Part shown: one piece after another, positions 1 through 4,619 of the stretch | Position numbering within the stretch: the first letter of the stretch is position 1 | Layout of the letters: each line of letters starts with the position of its first letter | DNA from: Desulfatitalea sp. | Lineage (GTDB): Bacteria > Desulfobacterota > Desulfobacteria > Desulfobacterales > Desulfosarcinaceae | Length of the DNA stretch: 6,348 bases | Reading direction: 5' to 3' | Assembly (NCBI GenBank): GCA_018224505.1 | Contig: JAGTVD010000512.1 | Span: 1-6,348, forward strand | Translations under genes and position numbers: made by a program | The notes under the pieces: generated by a model | Database searches by the model: none | What the model was told of the DNA's origin: nothing | The model's input: only the letters and a program-made list of their open reading frames with translations

Positions 1-2176
1 CCTCGCAGGCGGCCTCGAAAATGGCCCGCACCTGCATGCTGGTCAGTTCGGGGATCTGGATGCCCAGGCGTACCCCCCGCAGTCCCAACATGGGGTTTTG
101 TTCCCGCAGCCGTTCGGCCTGGGCCCGGATGCGCTCTTTGTTGCGGATCTGATGCAGCAACTGGTCGATTTCCGCCAGGTTGGGGGCGTGCTGGACCCGC
201 ATTTTCAGATCCGCCAGTTCGTTGAGCAACTCCATCAGGTCTGGCAGGAACTCGTGCAGGGGCGGATCGATCAGCCGGATGATGACCGGCAGGCCGTCCA
301 TCTCCCGGAACAATCCGGCAAAATCCTCGCGCTGAAATGGCAATAGGGCCTTGAGCGCTTCACGCCGTTCGATGGGCAGGGTGGCCATGATCATCTGTTG
401 AATGAACGGCAATCGATCGCTTTCAAAAAACATGTGCTCCGAGCGGCACAGCCCGATGCCCTGGGCGCCATACTCCCGGGCGCGTTGCGCATCGGCCGGG
501 TAGTCCGCATTGGCCCATACGCCCAGGGTGCGAATGTCGTCGGCCCATCCCAGGAGTTTGAGCAGCCAGGGGTCCCGGAAATCGGGCACCATGGTCTTGA
601 GCTGCCCTGCGAACACCTCGCCGGTGTTGCCATCCAGGGATATCCAGTCCCCCTCCTGGATGATGCGCTCCCCCACGCTCATGCGCCGCTTGTTCAGGTC
701 GATGGTCAGGGCCGAAACACCCACCACCGCCGGTTTGCCGAACTGCCGGGCAACAAGGGCCGCGTGGCTGGTGCGGCCGCCGCGGCTGGTGAGAATACCC
801 TTGGCCGCCAACATGCCGTGCACATCGTCCGGTTTGGTCTCCGGCCGCACCATGATCACCGCCTTGCCTTGTTCCTTGGCCCAGCTTTCGGCCAGATCGG
901 CATCAAACGCCACAACACCGAAGGCCGCACCGGGAGAGACGTTCAAACCCCGCGCCAGCATTTGGCCTCCGGCCCGTGCGTCTGCCAGGGCTTGGGTATC
1001 GAACTGGTGGTGCAGGAAAAAGTCGACCTGATCGGGCGCCACCCGGGCCACGGCCTCCTCTTTGTTGATCAATCCTTCTTCCTGCATATCCACCGCAATG
1101 CGCACGGCCGCATGGGCGGTGCGCTTGCCGTCCCGGGTCTGCAACATCCAGAGTTTGCCTTTTTCGATGGTAAACTCGATGTCCTGCATGTCGCGGTAGT
1201 GCTGTTCCAGCTTGGTGGCAATGTGTTGCAGCTCCTGGAAGGCCTCGGGCATCTCGGTGGCCAGTTGATCGATCTCCTTGGTCATGCGAATGCCGGCCAC
1301 CACATCCTCGCCCTGAGCGTTGATCAGGTAGTCTCCTTCGATTTTGCGATCCCCGGTGGCCCCATTGCGCGTCATGGCCACGCCGGTGGCGCTGCTGTCG
1401 CCCATGTTGCCGAAAACCATGGTGACGATGTTCACCGCCGTGCCCAAGCTGTGGGCAATGCCGGCCGCATTGCGGTAGTCCACGGCACGCTTGCCGTTCC
1501 AGCTCTTGAAAACCGCTTCGGTGGCCATTTTGAGCTGCTCCACCGGGTCCTGGGGAAAGTCCACTTGGGTGCGGCTGCGGAAAATGGTTTTGAACTGATG
1601 GGTAAGGGCTTCCCAGTGGGCCGCCGTCAACTCCGCATCGGTGGCCACCTCGGCCGACCGTTTGGCTTGATCGATGGCCGACTCGAAAGCGTCGTCGGGT
1701 ATGCCCATGACCACGGCGCCGAACATCTGGATCAGACGCCGATAGGCATCATAGACAAAACGGGGATCCTGGGTGTGGGCAATCAACCCCTTGGCGGTTT
1801 CGTCGTTCAGGCCGATGTTCAGCACGGTGTCCATCATGCCCGGCATGGAAAATTTGGCACCCGAGCGGCATGATACCAGCAAAGGGTGGTCCGCATCGCC
1901 GAAGGTTTTACCCGTTACGCGTTCAATTTCCATCAATGCATGCAGTTCCTGATCCCACATGCCATCGGGGAAGACACCGCCACCGGCCAGATAGGCATTG
2001 CAGGCTTCGGTGGTGACGGTAAAACCGGGGGGGACCGGTACGCCGATGCGATGCATGTCCGCAAGGTTGGCGCCCTTGCCGCCGAACAGGCCCCGCACCC
2101 CATCCCACTCGCCATTGACGTCGGCCATGGCTTGTTCCAGTTCGCTGAACAGGTAAACCCACTTCTTGTCTTTCAT
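1..2176 (-). CDS. ppdK: Pyruvate, phosphate dikinase (PPDK), C-terminus beyond the left edge
   Basis: Cytoplasmic enzyme that interconverts pyruvate + ATP + Pi and PEP + AMP + PPi, feeding gluconeogenesis or running in the glycolytic direction in PPi-using anaerobes. The frame is open from the ATG at 2174-2176 to the window edge (725 codons; the family is about 880-900, so roughly the last 150-180 residues are missing). The N-terminal ATP-grasp domain shows GGKGANLADM (Lys34) and CRSGAKFSMPGMMDT (Arg104). DIEFTIEKGKLWMLQTR (Glu334, Gln346) closes the nucleotide site. The swivelling phosphohistidine domain has GGRTSHAALVAR with catalytic His471 (codon 764-766) and the Thr469 that PPDK regulatory proteins modify in other organisms. 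The PEP/pyruvate barrel begins with GLCRSEHMFF (Arg578) and DGLPVIIRLIDPPLHEFLP, and the last visible part is MLGLRGVRLGIQIPEL. These features distinguish PPDK from PEP synthase (PpsA). The catalytic Cys near the C-terminus lies outside the window. The start is supported by GGGAG six bases upstream. It reads in the same direction as the small secreted-protein gene but 313 bp away, so probably has its own promoter. Confidence 0.96.
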   Translation of the reverse strand, partial: MKDKKWVYLFSELEQAMADVNGEWDGVRGLFGGKGANLADMHRIGVPVPPGFTVTTEACNAYLAGGGVFPDGMWDQELHALMEIERVTGKTFGDADHPLLVSCRSGAKFSMPGMMDTVLNIGLNDETAKGLIAHTQDPRFVYDAYRRLIQMFGAVVMGIPDDAFESAIDQAKRSAEVATDAELTAAHWEALTHQFKTIFRSRTQVDFPQDPVEQLKMATEAVFKSWNGKRAVDYRNAAGIAHSLGTAVNIVTMVFGNMGDSSATGVAMTRNGATGDRKIEGDYLINAQGEDVVAGIRMTKEIDQLATEMPEAFQELQHIATKLEQHYRDMQDIEFTIEKGKLWMLQTRDGKRTAHAAVRIAVDMQEEGLINKEEAVARVAPDQVDFFLHHQFDTQALADARAGGQMLARGLNVSPGAAFGVVAFDADLAESWAKEQGKAVIMVRPETKPDDVHGMLAAKGILTSRGGRTSHAALVARQFGKPAVVGVSALTIDLNKRRMSVGERIIQEGDWISLDGNTGEVFAGQLKTMVPDFRDPWLLKLLGWADDIRTLGVWANADYPADAQRAREYGAQGIGLCRSEHMFFESDRLPFIQQMIMATLPIERREALKALLPFQREDFAGLFREMDGLPVIIRLIDPPLHEFLPDLMELLNELADLKMRVQHAPNLAEIDQLLHQIRNKERIRAQAERLREQNPMLGLRGVRLGIQIPELTSMQVRAIFEAACE

Positions 2177-2182
2177 TTGCTT

Positions 2183-2187
2183 CTCCC
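2183..2187 (-). promoter_or_regulatory. Ribosome binding site of ppdK
   Basis: Reads GGGAG on the minus strand, with six bases between it and the ATG at 2174-2176. It fixes the ppdK start, which also places the conserved GGKGANLADM at the normal distance from the N-terminus. Confidence 0.75.
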
Positions 2188-2268
2188 GCTTCGTGTTGTT
2201 TCAATCTGTGCATAAGGCATTGCCGGAAAACCGCCGAATCCTTAACGTGGGTCGATCGCTTTGCCGGC

Positions 2269-2328
2269 CATGCAAACGGTGATGATAATTGGCACAAGGT
2301 GTTGTGTTGCACGCAGGGGCATGCAAAC
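2269..2328. repeat. Short direct repeat, CATGCAAAC twice
   Basis: CATGCAAAC occurs at 2269-2277 and again at 2320-2328, 51 bp apart (about five helical turns), inside the putative ppdK leader. The second copy is preceded by GTTGCA (2306-2311), a near mirror of its TGCAAAC part. It could be a pair of regulator half-sites, but a nine-base repeat can occur by chance in a region of this size. Confidence 0.3.
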
Positions 2329-2355
2329 CAGCCATTTCGCACGCTGAGGCGTCAA

Positions 2356-2384
2356 AATATAGCGTAGCTGCAAGAAAAAGAAAA
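2356..2384 (-). promoter_or_regulatory. Candidate ppdK promoter
   Basis: On the minus strand a TATATT hexamer (2356-2361) matches the sigma-70 -10 consensus at five of six positions. Seventeen bases upstream lies TTTTCT (2379-2384), only a weak -35 match, set in an A/T-rich tract. Transcription starting just downstream would give a leader of about 170 nt before the ppdK ATG. No activator site could be recognised. The -10 is plausible but the weak -35 leaves this uncertain. Confidence 0.25.
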
Positions 2385-2428
2385 GAGCGCAGTGGTGTTG
2401 ATGAAGGGCTTTCGCGAGGATGGATGCA

Positions 2429-2467
2429 GTGGCCCGAACGGGCGCTTGTTCAGCCAATTCGGGCCAC
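2429..2467 (-). terminator. Hairpin downstream of the small secreted-protein gene, possible terminator
   Basis: GTGGCCCGAA (2429-2438) and TTCGGGCCAC (2458-2467) are perfect reverse complements, giving a 10-bp GC-rich stem around a 19-base loop. It begins 22 bp after the stop codon of the minus-strand gene ending at 2490, where a terminator or mRNA 3' end is expected. No U-tract follows on either strand, so it is not a textbook intrinsic terminator. It might instead protect the 3' end of the transcript or act with Rho. Confidence 0.4.
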
Positions 2468-2489
2468 CCTTGTTCATTGCGTCTGTTGA

Positions 2490-2897
2490 CTATCGGCGGG
2501 CGACCCACACCCGGGTCCGGGTCCAGTATCCGGGTTGGACTTCCTGCTGAATCCAATGACCCGCCACCCATCTGCCTTTGCGGTCATAGTGCCCCGGGTT
2601 CCAAACTTTCTGGTATTGGGGGGGCACCCACTCTTTCTGCACCCGCCAATGGCCGGCCGGTCGTGAAGGGGGGGGCGCGGAATAGAAGGCTACGGGCCGG
2701 TGGGGCGGTGCCACCACGACGGGCGGGTGCTGGTGTGCTTTGATCAGGGCGCTGCCGATGATGGCGGCGCCGATGCCGATGGCAACGCCTTCCCAGCGAT
2801 GTTGTTGGGGGGACCCGGCCCAGGATGTCTGGGGCACTGTCCAAATAGCACCGAATACCGCTACACACAGGATGATCGCAATGGTTTTGGCTTTCAT
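2490..2897 (-). CDS. Small exported protein with C-terminal Trp/Gly/Tyr-rich (YXWGXW-like) repeats
   Basis: 135-residue protein of unknown function. The N-terminus MKAKTIAIILCVAVFGAIW has a basic start and hydrophobic core, with probable signal peptidase I cleavage after SWA (residue about 27), so it is likely periplasmic or surface-associated. Residues about 37-52 (GVAIGIGAAIIGSALI) form a glycine-rich hydrophobic stretch like a glycine zipper. A proline-rich segment follows. The last 60 residues carry irregular aromatic units: GHWRVQKEWVPPQYQ, VWNPGHYDRKGRWVAGHW, and VQPGYWTRTRVWV. This resembles the YXWGXW/WXPGHW-type repeat proteins common in proteobacterial envelopes, whose role is largely unknown. 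The ATG at 2895-2897 was chosen over an in-frame ATG at 2991-2993 because of an excellent ribosome site and because it puts the signal peptide at the N-terminus. It is divergent from the methyltransferase gene and appears monocistronic. Confidence 0.85.
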   Translation of the reverse strand: MKAKTIAIILCVAVFGAIWTVPQTSWAGSPQQHRWEGVAIGIGAAIIGSALIKAHQHPPVVVAPPHRPVAFYSAPPPSRPAGHWRVQKEWVPPQYQKVWNPGHYDRKGRWVAGHWIQQEVQPGYWTRTRVWVARR

Positions 2898-2904
2898 GGT
2901 CAAT

Positions 2905-2910
2905 CTCCTT
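2905..2910 (-). promoter_or_regulatory. Ribosome binding site of the small secreted-protein gene
   Basis: AAGGAG on the minus strand, seven bases before the ATG at 2895-2897. It decides this start over the longer in-frame option at 2993, whose extra 32 residues would bury the signal peptide. Confidence 0.85.
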
Positions 2911-2955
2911 TCGTTGCCTTTTTGAAACCCTATGACGACCCTCGGGGTGGTTTTG

Positions 2956-2984
2956 TTGACAAGCGATGGCGGTTTGGGTAATGC
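2956..2984 (+). promoter_or_regulatory. Weak candidate promoter for the methyltransferase gene
   Basis: TTGACA at 2956-2961 equals the sigma-70 -35 consensus. With a 17-base spacer the -10 position reads TAATGC (2979-2984), matching only at its first two bases. Transcription from here would give a leader of about 115 nt before the ATG at 3105. Confidence 0.2.
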
Positions 2985-3090
2985 AATACACAACGCCAGT
3001 GCCCCATGGATGCCGGCTTGGCCTCTGGTCTCCCCTTCCGCTCTCCAGCCAGGAACCCTCCATCCAGCACGACCCGTAACCCTTTACAGC

Positions 3091-3097
3091 AAGGAGG
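3091..3097 (+). promoter_or_regulatory. Ribosome binding site of the cNMP-methyltransferase gene
   Basis: AAGGAGG, a near-perfect anti-Shine-Dalgarno match, seven bases before the ATG at 3105-3107. It decides the start: the frame is open upstream to an ATG at 3006, but that has no comparable site and would add 33 low-complexity residues. Confidence 0.9.
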
Positions 3098-3104
3098 GCG
3101 CATT

Positions 3105-4619
3105 ATGACCGACGTCCATGATAACGATGATGATGATCGCAGCCTCGCGGACCGCGAAATTATCGCAGCGGTTCTGCCGTTTGCCGAACAGCGAATCTGC
3201 GGCCGGGGTGAAATGCTCCTGGTTACGGGGGGGGCTTCGGAATGCTTCTACTATGTCGAGGCCGGTACGATCGAGGTTTCCTACACCGCTGAACAAACGC
3301 CCATTGTGGTCGCTCTGATCGGTCCGGGCGCCTTTTTCGGCGAGATCGGCTTTTTTGACCGACTCACCCGCACCCGCAATATAAAATCGTTGGGAGAGGG
3401 GCGTTTGCGGGTGTTCGACCGGGCCACCCTGGACCGGATCGCATCCGCGGATGCCGGGTTGTATGCCCGATTTCTCGAGTACGTCCTGCGGGCGGTGTGC
3501 GGGCGTTTCCGGCAGATTTTGTCCGATCGCGGCCCGTTGACGGCCTACGCCGCCGATTTATCCACCGGCCGGGAGCATTTCAAGGGAATGCGCCAGTTGC
3601 CGGCCGATTTGCTGGGTTCTTCCGGTTGGCAGCAGATCAACCAGGAGTTGGAAACCTTCAAGGCCCGGATGTTCGATGTGGTTTACCGGCTGCAAGGGGC
3701 AACCGGCCAGAATGTTTCCGAGCCCTATCAAGTCGAGGGAGAGGCGATTCTCGATGGTTTTTTTGAAAAGATGCGCGATTTGGCCGCGCTGGGTGATGCC
3801 AAGGGGTATGCCGACCTGATCTGGGGGTATGTGTTCAAGGAGGTCTTCCCGTATCTGGCGCGCAGTCGTTTTTTCGAACGGGCTTATTACAAACCCAAAG
3901 GGTACGCCGGTGATTTTTTCATGATCGAGCTGATTTACCGCAACCAACCCGAAGGGGACGGCAAGGTGGGGCGCCTGATCGACGGGTGGCTGCTCAAGCG
4001 CGTGCCGGCCCGGGCGGTGCGCAGCCGTCGGCGATTGCTGCACAGCACCCTGGATCGACTGTGCCGCGAGCGTCTGCAGGGCACCGAACCGATACGTATC
4101 ATGAATCTGGCTTGCGGACCGTGCCGGGAGTTGATCGACCTGATCGCCGAGGGCGGATACAGCGAGCGGATCGATGCCTTGTGTATCGATATCGATGCCG
4201 AAGCGCTGCAATTTGCCCACGAGCAGGTCAACACCTTTGCCCACCGGGCAACGGTGCGTTTCATGCACGAAAATGTGATCAAGTGGGCCCTGGGTCGGTC
4301 CGGCCAGGATTTCGGTCCCCAGGATATCATCTACACTTCCGGCCTTTGCGATTACCTTGACCGTCGGCTGGTAGCGGCCCTGATCGCACGCTGCCACCGC
4401 CAGCTAAAGCCGGGGGGAGTATTGATCATCGGCAACTTCGCGCCGGCCAACCCGGATCGTCCGTTGATGGATCACCTGATGTATTGGCGTTTGATTTATC
4501 GTGATGCCGATTGCCTGCGTGCGTTGTTTGCCGACTCGCCATTCGGGGCGGACGTCGATATCATGGCCGAGGAGCAAGGGGTCAATCTGTTTGCCGTGGC
4601 CCGGCGGCCTGCGCCGTGA
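3105..4619 (+). CDS. Cyclic-nucleotide-binding domain fused to a SAM-dependent methyltransferase (PhcB-like)
   Basis: 504-residue soluble protein. After an acidic start (DNDDDD), residues about 15-135 form a Crp/Fnr-type cyclic-nucleotide-binding domain: the phosphate-binding cassette reads FFGEIGFFDRLTRTRNIKSL, with Gly79-Glu80 and Arg89-Thr90 in the positions that contact ribose and phosphate in cAMP/cGMP binders. No helix-turn-helix follows, so it is not a transcription factor. A helical middle region (about 140-330) contains YYKPKGYAGDFFMIELIY (261-278). The Rossmann methyltransferase has motif I NLACGPCRE (334-342), the acidic motif II CIDID (360-364), YTSGLCDYL (410-418) and LKPGGVLIIGNF (434-445). 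The GYAGD segment plus this methyltransferase recalls proteins annotated as 3-hydroxypalmitic acid methyl ester synthases (PhcB of Ralstonia), so a lipid or fatty-acid carboxyl may be the substrate. That link is from memory of the family and is inference; a generic methyltransferase remains possible. Its 3' end overlaps the convergent kinase gene by 38 bp. Confidence 0.88.
   Translation: MTDVHDNDDDDRSLADREIIAAVLPFAEQRICGRGEMLLVTGGASECFYYVEAGTIEVSYTAEQTPIVVALIGPGAFFGEIGFFDRLTRTRNIKSLGEGRLRVFDRATLDRIASADAGLYARFLEYVLRAVCGRFRQILSDRGPLTAYAADLSTGREHFKGMRQLPADLLGSSGWQQINQELETFKARMFDVVYRLQGATGQNVSEPYQVEGEAILDGFFEKMRDLAALGDAKGYADLIWGYVFKEVFPYLARSRFFERAYYKPKGYAGDFFMIELIYRNQPEGDGKVGRLIDGWLLKRVPARAVRSRRRLLHSTLDRLCRERLQGTEPIRIMNLACGPCRELIDLIAEGGYSERIDALCIDIDAEALQFAHEQVNTFAHRATVRFMHENVIKWALGRSGQDFGPQDIIYTSGLCDYLDRRLVAALIARCHRQLKPGGVLIIGNFAPANPDRPLMDHLMYWRLIYRDADCLRALFADSPFGADVDIMAEEQGVNLFAVARRPAP

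Larger units (their letters stand above)
2177..2489. other. Non-coding stretch between ppdK and the small secreted-protein gene
   Basis: 313 bp with no credible gene. Small open frames on both strands show no ribosome site or protein-like composition. It holds the ppdK leader, a candidate -10 element at 2356-2361, a 9-bp direct repeat (2269-2277 and 2320-2328) and a hairpin at 2429-2467. It is more AT-rich than the neighbouring genes around 2350-2385, as expected for a promoter region. Confidence 0.7.
2898..3104. other. Divergent intergenic region
   Basis: 207 bp separating two divergently oriented start codons, so it should hold promoters for both genes. The plus strand has a perfect TTGACA at 2956-2961, but the hexamer 17 bases downstream (TAATGC) is a poor -10. 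No convincing minus-strand promoter was found. The genes may use alternative sigma factors or activators. No operator palindrome stands out. Confidence 0.5.

Noticed and set aside
398..1873. 491-codon open frame on the plus strand
   Set aside because: It lies entirely antisense to ppdK, whose conserved motifs are unmistakable. Its His/Gly/Val-rich composition is what GC-rich codons give when read backwards, and it has no ribosome site.
2242..2571. 109-codon minus-strand frame across the intergenic region and the end of the small gene
   Set aside because: It overlaps the 3' end of the better-supported secreted-protein gene in another frame, runs through the hairpin and candidate promoter, and has no protein-like features.
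2991..2993. Upstream in-frame start for the small secreted-protein gene
   Set aside because: It would add 32 residues before the signal peptide and lacks a good ribosome site, whereas the ATG at 2895-2897 has AAGGAG at ideal spacing.
3006..3008. Upstream in-frame ATG for the cNMP-methyltransferase gene
   Set aside because: No Shine-Dalgarno sequence, and the extra 33 residues are low-complexity; AAGGAGG precedes the ATG at 3105.
3558..4397. 279-codon open frame on the minus strand
   Set aside because: Antisense to the methyltransferase gene, with no recognisable domain or ribosome site; a composition shadow.
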